Assembly (NCBI RefSeq): GCF_965638725.1
Contig: NC_134958.1
Location: forward strand, 20,553,964-20,617,963
From: Aptenodytes patagonicus
Taxonomy: Eukaryota > Chordata > Aves > Sphenisciformes > Spheniscidae
Direction of reading: 5' to 3'
DNA length: 64,000 nt
Shown in pieces: positions 13,561 to 26,976 of this stretch. A model generated the notes under the pieces. The model was not told the DNA's origin. It did no database searches and saw only the letters and a list, made by a program, of their open reading frames with translations. Each line of letters opens with the position of its first letter. The stretch's first letter is position 1. The translations under genes and the position numbers were made by a program.

Positions 13561-14249
13561 TGTCAGATACCCAGAGGTACACAGGCCTTATTTTAATACC
13601 CTGCTGAGGAAGAAATTAAAACTTCAGGGACTCAAAGAGACCTAGCAATGATTGTGAACACAATGCCAATTAGTTTGCAACATGATTTGTCACTGAAAAA
13701 CTGTCCTTTGAAATCTTGTGCTGCTTAGATTTAATCTTTCCACAGGATCTGGTGATTCCTAATCAAGGCTATAATATTTTTTTCTATAGTTCTAGATAAT
13801 GTCTGGTTTTACTGGTTATATGCAAAATCCGCTACAAATCTGCTGATAAAGCTCAGCACAAACCTAACTGTTTCAAAGCACTTGTTCCATTTCAGATGTG
13901 GATAACTGACTCCTTGCCATCAGCCTTGTTATAGGCATTTAAAAATAGAGCAAACAACTTTCCCATCCATATTCTCTAATATGAATGAACTACCTATCCT
14001 GAGTTGTTTTGATAATCTCAGGTCCCCCCTTATCAATCAAACCACAACCCCCAGAGACTTAGTCTGCATTTAAACTGAGAGAGGATGTAGTAATTGCTGC
14101 AAGATTTATAAAGTTAACAGTTCCATACTACAAGACTTATGGATGATACAACAGATCTTACACTAACAAAAAATTTCAGATAATGGAATACGTGAACTTG
14201 TATTCCTCCAAAACTCTGACTGACCTCGTGTTGTTCTTCATATTCTTAG

Positions 14250-14345
14250 GATGTCAACTCCTCTGAGGCAGAAACTGGGATTTTGTTCCGTCTTCGCACA
14301 GGACCTAACAAAATGAAATCCTGATGGGTGGCTTAGAATATCATC
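14250..14345 (+). repeat. Ancient amniote retroposon 3' end (MIR/L2-like)
   Basis: CAACTCCTCTGAGGCAGAAA followed by TTTTGTTCCGTCTTCGCACA and GGACCTAACAAAATGAAATC resembles the widespread amniote motif AAGCTCC-GAGGGCAGGGACTG ... ACAGCACCTAGCACAATG. The following GGGTGGCTTAGAATATCATC also fits the reptile/bird version. Family name uncertain. Confidence 0.5.
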
Positions 14346-15075
14346 AGCATTTATGTAATAACTTGTATACTTAGGTACTTATTGACATTAAAGTAATATT
14401 TATACACAGGTAAAGTAGCGTTTATATGCAGTGTGCAACACTGCTAGTTGATTATCATCAAGATATCAAATACCGTATTTTTCATTATAAGCAAAACATT
14501 TAGTTTGATTATAATCTTTCTTAAAATTTGCATGGATAAACTCAACTAACTGCTTTTAATTCTGAAATAACCTTGAGTTAACCTTGAGAATCGAAGAAGA
14601 ATCAAGCTCTTTGAACTTAAGTTTTATTTGTACATTTATTTGAAATCTTCATTTGAAAGTCTGGAGAACAATCGTTCATACTTTTTATCAGCTTAGTGAC
14701 AAATGTATCATTTATATGAGAAATAAATTCTAATTCTATTTTTAATTTTTTAATGTATTCTCTTTCTTGTATAGATCCACAGATTGTTTTCTGCAAAAAA
14801 TACAAATAGTAATATCCAGGATATGATATGACTGTTCCTATGGAATTTGTTCTTAGGCGTTAAAATTGATCATGTTCCTTGTCTTTTATTTCACATATAT
14901 GCCAATCATAATGAGTTTTAAAAAAAATGTTGTTTAGCTTTTATTTATTATATTGGTTAGAATTCATAACCTCCAAGCCCTCCCAACTGGTATTACTAGG
15001 AAAAGTGTAACAACCAATGTTTTCTCAGAAGGTGTAACTGGCTTTGAATCAAAGCAGCAGGAACTTTTGCCAGCA

Positions 15076-15126
15076 GTGGTTTGGTTTTGGGTTTTGTTTT
15101 TTGTTTGTTTTTTTTTTTTTTAAATA
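15076..15126. repeat. T/G-rich low-complexity tract
   Basis: GGTTTGGTTTTGGGTTTTG followed by TTTTTTGTTTG and a run of 14 T, then AAATA. It may be the reversed A-rich tail of an old retroposon, but no body is recognisable to its right. Confidence 0.7.
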
Positions 15127-18100
15127 TACTCAGCCTTCCGAAGAGTTTTTACAGCTGCATATACTGCAGCATAAAATTTGTGACTCTTCACTGAGATTTT
15201 AAACTTTTCTGTTTAACATGACATTCATTCTTGCTCTGAGCTTATTGTCAGGGACCACGTCAAGATATCAAGATCACTTGCAGAACTATTTTTGGAAAAC
15301 AGAGTAACCTGTACCTGCACAATCTTAGCGTTACAGAAACCAGAACAGGTGATCACAGAAAGATTTCTCCCAGTTAGAGAGATCTCCAAATGGCAGAATG
15401 CCAGAGCAAGCACTGGTACTCAGCAACTCCCCAGAGCCACTACCAGGCATGACCTGTGGAAAAAAGGTGTACATAGGTGTCAGTAAGTCTCACTGGTCTT
15501 CAGTGATAACTTATAGATACTGGTAGTACAGGTTAGAGTAATTCTATGAGGTTGCTAATTTTTGCCAGAGGACCAGCTGACCTGAATTCACAAAGCTATA
15601 ATATATTATAAAGATAGCTAAAAGTATCATGTCACACATTCCTGCCTCTCTTCCAATTACATTATTTGAAAATCCTAATGCACAATATAAAATCTATTAT
15701 CAACTTACAAAATAAATCCAGAGCAATAAGGATTTATCCTCAACATTTTCTGCTCTGGTATTTCCTGTGTTTTGAGTTTTGCTAGTAGGATTTCAATTCA
15801 AAACAGCAAGTCATGCATCTCATTCAACACCTCACTGGCCTTATAGCTGTACCCACAACATACATTCATGCATCTGTTTGATGGCAAATGTGAAATTTTT
15901 GAGAATTTAGCTTATACATTTAGTTTATAAGAAATGTAAACAGTCTCATTAAGTCTGTTTACCAGATTTATTTACCATCTACCAGGTTCAGCAGATTCAT
16001 TGGTCTTCTCAGAACAATATTCCAAAATTTAATCTTTACTTGGATGCTGTTTCCTAGTTCACAGTAGGAGAGCAAATAGAGCATGGGAATACACAGAAAA
16101 AAGAGAGGGGCAAACACCTGCTGGAAAGAAATGTTCACAGGGAAGTGCAGAGGATAAACAACTCTGTTGGAAGCATCCACGGGATATTACTAATCTTGGA
16201 GTAAGTAACTGGTAAGGAAGAGCAGTACTGCTGATGCTCCTTAGCCTCCGGCCTTTCAAAAAGAGAGCCACGAATGAGAAAGGTGTACCTGGACCGCAGA
16301 GATCAACGGGGAGATGAAACAATCTGCTTCTCCTGAGCGCACTGACAGAACTTGGCTCAGCTGATTCTTCCTTTCTGTATGTGAGAACCGGGCATTGCAC
16401 AGAGGTCATTTAAATGCGAGGCCCCTAGCACACAATGGGAATGTAGAACTGCTGACACATACCCTCTAGGGTTCCCTGGTTTTCCTTGGTATAAAAGAGG
16501 ATAGAAACTCTTAGAAGAGAAAGCAGAACTGAGAAATTTGCCGAGGCTTTTTAGTAGTATTTTACTCCGAGGTATGATTTGTTGATTGTTATTCCTCTGT
16601 TCAGACATCCTCAAGGTATTGTTAAAGACATTTGCAGTTACAGGCGAATAAACAAGTTTAAGTAAAAGAAGAAAAGAAAGAAAACAAAAAAAAGACCAAT
16701 TTTTGGGACAAACTCAAACCCTCTGGCTCGTTCTCCTTTTAATTACACTAATCTTACAGCAGACAAAATGCCAGTACTTAAAGTGGAATTACTTTTTTAA
16801 GCAAGAAAAGACTCTTTCTCATAGTGTCTAGACACTCTCCTGTGCTTTTTGGAAAACTCTGAATACAAACCATACATCTTGTTCCTTGTTCAATAATGGA
16901 CAAAATACAACCCTTCATAATAAAGACCTCTGCAACCTCACGCATATTAAAAAAAAGCTGGTGACAGAGCAGTTTGGGCTCATCTTCCATAAGAATCTAT
17001 CCATAATTTTGATGTAAATATATCTTCTTGTGAACTTTGGGAAGCTCTATTAAAAAAAAAAATAATCTAATAGTGCTCTGCGCTTTTGCAATTCAGCTGG
17101 ATTGAAGACAGAAATACAATGAAGAAGCGTTTCTATTCTCCAGATCCCAAAGTAGTGGGAGTATTCCAGAAGTGCTTCTAGCTATTTCCATTCTGTTCAG
17201 TTCACTTTCACTGACCATGTGCATTCAAAGAAGCATCAGGCCAAAATTCCATTCTCAGTGGTTATTAACATTTGATTACAACTTTTTCTGTTTTTAAACA
17301 ATTTTTTTTAGCAGCTCATTAAGCTTATAGATGAAAGAGGCAAAACAGTCAAATCATAAATCCCTGCCATGTATCACAGATGATTATAAATCAAAGGTGA
17401 CAACAAAACCCCAAACTTCTATTGTGAGCCAACAAAAATCATTTAACTAAAACAAAAAAGGGATCTAAATTATTTAATGAATTCAAAAAGAAGAAACATG
17501 CAGCCAGCAACACTACCACAGTGTCACAATTAGCACAAATATTAAAAAGAAGGATGATACTAAATAGAAAGCAAATCCCATTCACAAAAAAGAAATTACC
17601 CATGAATCTTGATTAAAAATTATCGCCACAATTGTCTTTTCTTCCTGTCCCTATAATGGATTTCTAAGCTAAAAAAGAGTTTAGAAATTGGCTGCCTCAG
17701 CAGTCATAGAGGTGATTGAAGATCCTACTCGGGCGCAGAATAAATCAGTAGATGACCAGGGAAGTGTCCTTGACTCTCTTTCCTTCTGCATACACTTTTT
17801 CATTTTTCCCCTTTTTTAGTGGGACATAAAAAGGAGATTAATTAGAATCAAAGGCCATGAAGAATCACATTTACTTGTAAATTATTAGATTCAATAGCAG
17901 TAGATTAGCTATCAATTCAAAAATTCCACCTGCTTTATATCTTAAGGTAAATAGGATAGGGAAAGGTAGGAGGTTTTGTAGGTTTCAAAACCCAGGCCGC
18001 TGAATCAAGCTTCCTGGGTTGCACCATAGGATTCACCCCCCGCCTCAGTTTCATTTTACTAAGTCAAGATTTTTTTTCAGGCTCTTCTCACATACTAGGC

Positions 18101-20141
18101 TTAATTTTCCCTGCTCACCCTACCTTTCTCTGCACTGGTATTCTCAAGGTTAATACAACAGATGAACTGCAGAAATACTAAGTGTTCTACCAGTTCTCTG
18201 CTGAAAAAAAGCAAAAATTAAGAAATAATGAGAATATACCATAAATAGGTCACTAATTGGTATGCTTCCCTAACAAAGCTATACTTTTCAACACACTGAA
18301 TGCAGGGGACTTTATTTCTACAGCTGTGTGATCAGAATAAGCCCCAAACTTCTTGGCAAACCTGAGAGACCTGAAGCCAAACCTACTGCACCGGTCCTCT
18401 GACTAGCATGTAATACACAAGAGAGATTCCTGAGTGAACCTTCAAATGATACACTGACATTTTCAAAAGGATATAACAAATCTCAAGTTTCTTTCCAGGA
18501 GGAGTTTGGTCAAAGTATGAAGATACTGCTTAAAACATTTACTCTGGCTTTACCAGAATTTGTTCCACCAAATGTTTACTCAGAATGTTGAGGGCAGTGG
18601 TATTTAGTGGTAAGCCTGCAGCCTCTCTGTACAAAACGTACTCATTTCAAGCGAGCAAATGAGAGGGAATGTTAGCTGAGTTCACTGTACAGTTTTACAG
18701 GAAATAACAATACAGCGCAAACTCAGATGCCTGTGTTCTTTATGAGACCTCAAATATTCTTTGTTTAGATCAGTAAAGCAAGAACATTAAAAAAAAAACG
18801 CGCAAGGCACAGATGAAATGGCTAAGGAAGACTTTTTTGCATTTTTCAGTAGTCTCAGGTTAACTATTCATGTTTTAATAAACTCACCGAAATCAAAGGG
18901 ACATACTAGAGATAATGGTGCTGTTTAGCACAAGTAGTATGATACTGGATCCTCAGTTCAAAGAACTAGATGGTCTGGTGCCTGCCTCAAGACAGCAATT
19001 CAACCTGGCATGGTTTAGCTAACTGCACGCTTAAAGAGGAAGGTGAGGATATATAAAAACCTACACCTTTACTGAGAAATGAAACCACTTCATTTCTGAT
19101 GAAGGGAGTGGATGAAGGCTGTTCAACAAAAATGCACAAACATACCCATTCTTTGTTATCCCAAAGTGCCCCTTCTGCTTCCTGTTCACTTGCCTCAGAC
19201 AGGCACACTACTGGCGTCAGTTCACTGTATGATGGAAAAGGTTCCTCTCTCTGTGCTCCATGATTTCAGCCTGTTTATTGGCTGAGTATACGAATGCAGG
19301 TCAGAAGGAAGAACTGTGGCCTGCAGTCCAGAGATTTTGAGAAAGATGATGATTCAAAAATTCACTTCACAACGAATTAAAATAATATGCCTGAATTCAT
19401 AGTTACACAAAGAATTAGAGGAGAATTTAATTACAAAAGATAATTTCTTCTCCAGAGGGAACACAATTAAGGCTGAACTGGTCATAAGTAAGATACTCGC
19501 ATTAAATTTGAATTACCTAGTACAGTGGTCCTGCAGAACATGGCAAGAGTGAAGCCCAGTTTCACAAGCTGCTCAGAAATTCTTCCCTTCCCACTCTTTA
19601 TTTTAAATCTAAAGGCTTGCTGCTCACAAGATTCGCTTTGACTTTTTTCTTCCCCACCAAGGTGCCTTGTGTCAAAGGGGACTTGATTAGAAATTGCTGG
19701 GTACCATTTCAGCTGAACCTGAAAACCCCTGTCTGCAGGGGTGGAATCTGAGTCACAGAAGATTCAGCTTTAGCATTACCCAGATATGGCCTGACTTGTG
19801 AACTTTAACACATTTTCAAATCCATTAAAAATTTCATCAACTTGGAGAATGTTTGCTGATTACACAGTTTGTTACATAGGTTTACCTTAGTTCTCCTGGC
19901 CACTATTAGCAAACATTCCCCTTAACTTATCTGTCACATGAAACTAGAATATTTTCTTTCATTTTACATATTGTCTCATACGGAATGAGACAATAAAAAT
20001 ACTTGCAGTAAATCTGTTTTCCATCTCTGACAGTGCCTGCTTATTAGTATTTCTTCAGAAATAGAATAATTTCTGATCTGCAGTCTTTGATTTGTTGTTT
20101 ATGCATTCCACATTTGAACAAAGCAAAATATTATTTAAAGA

Positions 20142-20205
20142 CCTGATCTGAAGCCTGCCTACTGAAGTGTGTAGGAGTCTTCCTGTTGTTGAGATCAGGC
20201 CCTCA
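20142..20205. repeat. Ancient palindromic amniote repeat relic
   Basis: CTGATCTGAAGCC and GAGATCAGGCCC bracket a centre containing ACTGAAGTG and TAGGAGTCTTCC. This is the imperfect palindrome common in birds and reptiles (CTGATCC...GAAGTCAATGG...AGACTCC...GGATCAGGCCC). Diverged; probably non-functional. Confidence 0.45.
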
Positions 20206-20976
20206 AGGATATCTGCCTACTACAGAATTATCACAGTGAGAAAAAGAAACTCCTCTAAGCAAATCAGGCTGGACTTACTGCATTAATAACCCAGTATTTA
20301 ATTTTGTGAATTTCCTGGAAGGAGAAGACCTCAAAATACACAAACTTCTCTGGACACCAGTTATTCCCTCTGCTTTTTCAGCTACAGGAGATAACTGGAA
20401 ATGGAAAAATATTGAGAATGAGTCACATGGGATTAAGTCACTCCATCAAGAACATTTGCCAGCAAATTCTGCAGAAAGCCAAAGTTTAAAGAGGTGTAGT
20501 AAGAGTGACTTGTGAAACTGTAAATTCTAGTGCTACTGTCATTATTAGGATGTGTGAAATTACAATAGGGAATTTATCTATATTTCCTTATCTTATTTGG
20601 TTTTATCATTAGAAGAACAATAGTCACTAAAATCACCATAAAAGATGAAAACTTTTAAACATATGAAAAGCCCCCCTGAATTTCCTGGAATTTAATTTAT
20701 TTCTGCAAATACACACATTAATTAACCTATTTGTTCAGGCAGAGCAAATGCAGTCTTTCAGTTTCAAATTACTCCTAGAGGGAATTTGCTCTGAATCTAC
20801 AATGTTTTTTGTATGTGGAATCTTGTATCTGCACAAAGAAAGTTGCATGACCATTTTCTGAAACCAAAAAGGACCATTTTGGTTAAAATCTCAATATTCT
20901 TTTTCCTCTCAGGGTCTACTAGGCCATAATGAGAAAGTTGAACAGATTCCTAAATAGAAGATCATTTCCTCTTAAC

Positions 20977-20997
20977 GGGGGGGGGGGGGGGGGGGGG
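20977..20997 (+). repeat. Poly(G) run, 21 bases
   Basis: An uninterrupted run of 21 G on the plus strand after CTTAAC. Length is likely variable between individuals and prone to sequencing error. It could form intermolecular or intramolecular G-quadruplex structures. Confidence 0.97.
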
Positions 20998-21266
20998 AAT
21001 CCAGTGAATTTATTTCTAAAGTGAATCCATTTATTTCTAAGTGCCATTGAAGTAACCCTGAATATTAGATTGCTGGAAAAAAGATTACTAATGATCAGCA
21101 TGAGTTCACTATCAGTACTGCCTCCAGGGTGATGTGAGGAGTAGCCTATAACCACTGGGGATGAAAGTCCTATTAAAAAGCTGGATCTGGCTTCCACAGC
21201 AGCAACTGGACAGATGAGTACTTTCTCAGACTGAACTGAGAATCATTTCGATCAAGTGAAATCTTG

Positions 21267-21445
21267 ACCTATAGACTTCAACTTAATGTTTGTCACTGTT
21301 CCAAGGCAAACAAGCTAGCATAACTTATAAAGGTTAAGACAGAAAATACAGAAAGCTTCCTATAAATCAATGGCTTGCTACTACCCGCAACAGTTGTGGC
21401 CACCATATTTCCAGAGAACACATGACATGAAATAATAATTTTTAC
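21267..21445. repeat. Duplicated 180-bp sequence, copy A
   Basis: Nearly identical to 23066-23253 in direct orientation. Shared sequence includes GTTCCAAGGCAAACAAGCTA, CAGAAAGCTTCCTATAAATC and GCAACAGTTGTGGCCACCAT. Relative to copy B it has two G-to-A changes, both at CpG sites of B, one T/A change and lacks 2 bp and 7 bp. I recognise no repeat family in it and see no other copy in the window. Confidence 0.95.
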
Positions 21446-23065
21446 AAACAGAGACACCTTGTACCTGCTTCCTCACAGAGTTTTACATGAGGGACCAGAC
21501 CAAAGTCTTCAATTATCACCCTTTCAACAATCAGCCACCATTTCATATAGCTTGTTAGCATACAGAACAGATAGCAAGCTTTATCTGTGTTGAATTGCCC
21601 AAGCTGTGATTAAGCCCACAGCAATGAGTTGGCAGGCTGCCACATCCACTGATTTCACTTGAGAAAACATACAGTAAAAAAGAGGGAGGCTGGACTAGTG
21701 CCCATAACCCTCTTTAGCAGAGTTAAAACACTTTGGCCTACATTTTCAGACACATACAGCCTCAACCTATATGTGCACAGAACTGGAGAAGAGTGTACAA
21801 ATCAGGGTTTGTATTGCAGGGCTTGTGAGCATGCACTCAACAGCATGCATGCCAGATTAATCACGCATGTGCAAAGCAGATATAACAACAGTCATGGATT
21901 TATGTATAAAAATATTTGGATCTGAGCAAATCTTAACTGAGAAAGAACAGAGGGAACGAGTAATCTACACTGCAACAGCAAAGCACACAAGGCTGACGTA
22001 CTTGGCTTGTCACTGGTCTTGCAAATGAGAGACGGTCAGAAGAAAAGGGCAGTAGGGAATTTCATTTGGAGTTCAGATTGTAAAAGGTCTTGTACGGGCA
22101 AGAATGGCAGAACTTCCAGTTAAAGAAAGGCACTTTCATCTGTAATGTTGATGCTCTTTTAATTCTACCAAGCACAGTCTCTTCTTTTTCCCCACCAAAG
22201 AGAATTTGATAGTCACTCGGTGTCATTAACATCTCTACAAGACACCCATAACCGCAAAATGATACAGAGAAAAAAGCAGAACATCTGTTCACTATGTCCT
22301 TCACTTCTGTCTCAGACACGCATCTTTCTAAGGACACGAACAATCGTAATTTTATTATCTTTAATGTCTTCCTCATCAAATTTCATTCTACTGTCTGTCC
22401 CGGCTGAGGTGTATTGGGCAATAACATTACAAGCTCTTTTTAATCCTGCTGTTATTTCAGACCAAATTGATTTATTATGCATCCTGAGCTGACAAGTGTA
22501 GTATTTCCCACTCCACAAATGTATTGTTACCAAAAACTCCGTCTCTAACTTACTTTATATTCTGTTATTTCAGAATATAAAGTGAATCTATTCAGGTCTC
22601 TAGAATATGAGGTTTTATAGTTTCTGCAGCAAAATCCCTGTTTAATTTTTAATGTACATTTCAATTATCAGGAATTTTAATAAAAAACATTTTTAGTAAT
22701 ATGCTGTTCTCTTAAAAAAACAAGCAGCACTGGAACAGATTCCACCTCTGTAAGAAGAGAGATAATGTCATATATGGTGCCTTACCTCAGTTTGACCTTA
22801 ATTCAAAGAAACACTTCTACTCAGAACAGTACATTTGCCACATGTCGAACGTTAGGCATATGCCTAAGCCCCATTGAAGAGGAAATACATGGGTCATCTG
22901 AGACGGAGATGTTTCACAGCGATCAAATATAAAACTTGTTAACAGAAAGCATTATGGTAGATAAACTTCAATGCATCAGATAATGCACATCTAAAATAAT
23001 AAAAGTTGAATTAATCCATTCTTGTGTTTTCTCATACCAAGAAAAAGATATAAATACCACAGACC

Positions 23066-23253
23066 ACCTATAAAGACTTCGACTTAATGTTTGTCGCTGT
23101 TCCAAGGCAAACAAGCTAGCATAACTTATAAAGGATAAGACAGAAAATACAGAAAGCTTCCTATAAATCAATGGCTTGCTACTACCCGCAACAGTTGTGG
23201 CCACCATATTTCCAGAGAACACATGACACATGATATGAAATAATAATTTTTAC
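23066..23253. repeat. Duplicated 180-bp sequence, copy B
   Basis: Direct repeat of 21267-21445, offset by about 1.8 kb. It keeps CpGs (CTTCGACTT, TGTCGCTG) where copy A has CpA, and has an extra short segment near 23228-23236 that looks like a partial tandem copy of ACATGA. Flanks differ on both sides. It contains no obvious terminal repeats or poly(A) tail. Confidence 0.95.
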
Positions 23254-24097
23254 TAACAAAAACCCATAAGGCACTACTATTGCATAATGAAAATAATGAA
23301 AAGAATATCCAATGATACTGAAAGATAGCAAAACTGAACAGATGGAATTAAAAGCATATTAACTCATGAAAGGGAAAAAAATTAACCCATTATACTGATC
23401 AATATCAGATATTACTGAGACGAACATCACACAGAAGGAAATGAGTGATTTTATGGAAAATTAAAATATCTGCATTTCAGACAGAGTTGAAAATACTGTA
23501 AAGGAGTACCGTCATTATATTGGGTCATAATCCAACTAGTGTGTGTATCAAGAAAAAAATTCTCATGTACAGAAATTATTCTATAAAATCATTAAGTTTT
23601 CATGTACCTGTTTCAAAAGTATTTAGTTTTGCCCCTTGTAAGATTTAACTTCATGAATTTGATCAAATGTGAAACTTTCTGTGTAGTTATCTACAGTTTT
23701 AAAATCAGTAATTAACCACAGTTTTCATCTTTTTGTTTGTGGCATCATAGATTCTATCTAGTAACTTTCCCTGAAATACAGGATAAACAGTTAAATGAAG
23801 TCACGACATGCTATGATGTTATGGTGCCACCTTGTGATGTTGCATCAGAAGTGCCTCTAACATGTACAAGGAGACAAAAATTAGCCGTGGGGGAAAAAGG
23901 AGACTGTTTCTATGCGATTGCGAGAAATTGCAAGAGATTCCAACACTGAGTCTGTTGACAAAGAGGAGCATGTGGTTATCGACTAACAAAAGAACATTCA
24001 GCATTTTACGATTACATTAAAAGGGCATGAGAGAGCACAAAGAACTGCAGCAAAAAAACAACTGCTTTCCTCAACACAGATCCAATTACAGACATAT

Positions 24098-24176
24098 GAG
24101 TTAATTCCACTGAAGTCAGCAGAGTTACTAAAGATTAATATGGAAGTAATGAAGATCAGATTTTGGCCTGCAGACT
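24098..24176 (+). repeat. Ancient amniote repeat relic with the CACTGAAGTCA...GATCAGA...TTGGCC pattern
   Basis: AATTCCACTGAAGTCAGCAG, then AGTTACTAAAGATTAATATG, then AGATCAGATTTTGGCCTG. This follows the amniote pattern CCACTGAAGTCAATGGAGTTAC ... GATTTACAC ... TGAGATCAGAATTTGGCCC. I recognise the pattern but not a reliable family name. Confidence 0.5.
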
Positions 24177-26970
24177 GTTATAAATCTCGGCTTATGGTAT
24201 TCCCTTAAAACAATGATAAACTAAAGTGCGTTAATAAATAACTTGGTTATTATTTGCTTTTTCACACTGTTTTATTCACTTCCACTAGCTCCTTTTTGTC
24301 CTTAAGATGCTTTGAGTGTATATAAACTAGAGATAACACACACACTCAGCTATTTTAATAGAGGCTTTAGGTACGTTTTCCTTTTTCTTTGTCCATTTTT
24401 GAAGGCAAACATAGAAATGTCCATTCATATTTACGACCTTTTTTGCAATACAAAATGTATGTTCTCTTGCTTTTAAGGACAAATCCAAAACTGTTTTAAA
24501 TCTAAATCTCTTTTACTGTTTCAGCTTCTTTCTAAATTGCCCGAGAGTTCCTTTTGAATAAGTAAGCCTGGCTGAAGAAACACTTGCGAGTGAATTCATA
24601 AGATTTTGCCCATGAGGCTATTGCAGAAATACAGCTGGTTTTTTACCTCATAACATTATTTATATTCGCAATGCATCATGCTGCACTCCTATTCACTCAA
24701 CACTCTTGCCATAACAAAAGTTTCAGTGGTAAGACATCCAACTACAGACAACTAAGAAACTGCAAATACAAAGCTGCTTTAGAAATCTACCCCTTATCTT
24801 TGCCATCAGGTGGTCCAACAACTTACCTACTACTAGGTTGGATTATTTTGCTCCAAGAGCATTTAGAGTACGTATCTCTCTGAAACTCGAGGAACATACT
24901 ATATTGCTCGTGTTTTTGTTACAGGAGATGAACATAAGTCAAAGAAATAAAGGGAGTTAGGACAACGGCATACATTTGTATCTGCAGTATTCTGCAATCC
25001 TCCTCCTTTGACTGTGGACAGGAGTACTCCTTCACAGGGTGCTCCTGATGTCTGTCTTTGTTTCTCAGCTCAGATGGATGACTCCAGGGTTAAACATCTG
25101 ACTGCAAGCCCAAGCGTCTCTTCAACTGCTTTGTGACATTCGGGTCAGGGAGGACATAGGGAAACAACACACAGCACATTCCAAGGCAACTGAGGTCTTC
25201 CTTTAAGTGGGGAGGATGATCTGATTGTGGAATGACACACAGTGTCAGGAAGGAAAGAATCTTAGCTAACAGAAATTTTAGAACATAGAAAAAGAACACT
25301 GATGTCAAAGGGAACTGAGCTATGTCATCAGCACCAGATCCTCTTTGTCTGAATCATCTGATCCAGAATCTTGCAACCGGGTATTTTACAATACATACTA
25401 ATTGTGACAGAAAAAACACATCTCACAAGGATTTAAAGATTAAACATGTGTCTTGAAAGAAATAAAAAACTATCAGGCTGACATTTCAATGAATAGGAAG
25501 TAATTTTAACATAATCTCTCCTAATGCCAACGTCTTGCAAATTGTTTGAATCAACCGATACATCTAACTTTATCTGCTTGAAATGAAAAAGATTGAGGCT
25601 TGAATCTCTTCTTACTCAATCAGAACTGAATATCAGGATTGATTTATGCTAATTTTAACTTGGGTAAGTAAGTAAATCAAAGGGAATTCAGGCTCTAATT
25701 CCTTTTTCTAAACAGAAGCCAGTAGGAGGAAGTATTAAAATGCTATAAACATCACTGAATATGATCATTCTAAAAATATTTTTAAAATAAATCTTATTAC
25801 TAACATACAAGATTCATTTTCACTATGCTGTCTTAGGCACGTCTGTCCTGTATACCTTGAATATCCAAAATTTCCATTGACACTTTTAATGTACAACCAT
25901 ACTTCTAGATAAGTATTTCTTCTTGATGCATACTGTGTAAATTTGAACAGCAAGCTACCTTGCAAGCTCACCATACATAAGAGGTTCCGAGGTAGATAAG
26001 CATCAGCATCCCCACAGAAGTGGTAAAAAGATTCATTTCTCTACTTTAACAACTTCTTCAACAAGAATAACACACTTCATTCCTTGAAAGATTTAACTTT
26101 ACAGTAATTGCAATAATTACCGGAAAGGAAATTAGTATGTGCTTAGCCCAAAAATTCTCAAAGCACAACAGAATGCGTCAAAAGTTTTAATTGTGATGAC
26201 TTTGATACAGAAGCCATGTAAGTGACAGAGCCCTTCTATTGACTGTTAGAACAGTAGTACACATATGATTGTCTTCAGGCCCCAGTACCTAAACAATACT
26301 GGAATTAAAAAAAAAAAAGAAATCTAACTGATTTCCAGCTGGAGAGGGAAGAGAAAGATAGAGCTGCATTCATGCATTTTATGGGAAAGATTGCATAGCT
26401 GGTTTAGAAAGAAAATGTCTTTTCATGTCCTTAGTAGTAGTTCTGTGCTTCTTTAACTTCTTCATGAGTTACAGATTATTATATTCTTCCATTCAACATT
26501 ATCAGCCCATAGAATGAGTAAAATGCAAGACCCCCTTTGAGAATAAGGACATAGGTTTAACATTTATCTTGGGAAGAAATTAATCATGTATGCAGTTATC
26601 ATATACAAAAGGCAAATATTTCAAGTTTCATAAGGACATGACAATCCATAAAATATTGGTTGAAGGTAAGCACCAAACCCAGCAACTGCCATTTCAGTGA
26701 CTGAAAGGCAAACCTGGGATGTGGTTGTCTTCAACACTGGGAGCTTGATCTTGACTGCAGTTCTTTCACCCAGGATAATTTCCATGCAAGATCCCCAGCT
26801 GTACAGCACAGTGATAGAGGCATCTCATTATTTAAGGCCCATGCTTTCTTTCAAATACTCTTGGAAAAGTCACCAAAGCTAATCTTTCTGTCAATCTTCT
26901 CTTTTTTTTTTTTTGCGCTTTTAAGAGCAGTATTAAATATTCATAAATATAAAAACTATGTGGAAATACC

Positions 26971-26976
26971 TTTAAT
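26971..26976 (-). promoter_or_regulatory. Possible poly(A) signal (ATTAAA) for the CIB-family gene
   Basis: On the minus strand ATTAAA lies about 300 bases past the TGA at 27274. It is the nearest acceptable signal I saw downstream. It is only six bases in AT-rich DNA, so it may not be the one used. Transcript 3' ends would settle this. Confidence 0.25.

Larger units (their letters stand above)
12359..20976. other. Intergenic stretch with ancient retroposon relics, no gene recognised
   Basis: Contains the MIR/L2-like relics at 13430 and 14250, a T-rich tract at 15076 and minor short direct repeats (CTTCTGAAGTATTA near 13039 and 13067). Longest open frames are on the minus strand near 16059-16614 and do not resemble any protein I know. 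Confidence 0.55.

Noticed and set aside
23658..23668. A minus-strand ACACAG followed by a short frame ending KFHI and stop, resembling the CIB C-terminus.
   Set aside because: The acceptor is weak, the residues only partly match, and the exact STFHIRI exon with a strong acceptor is at 27274-27295.
26697..26882. Plus-strand frame after TTTCAG (TERQTWDVVVFNTG...) as an exon.
   Set aside because: No usable donor or poly(A) signal nearby, and it overlaps the presumed 3' UTR of the minus-strand CIB gene; the reverse strand is also open, as expected by chance.
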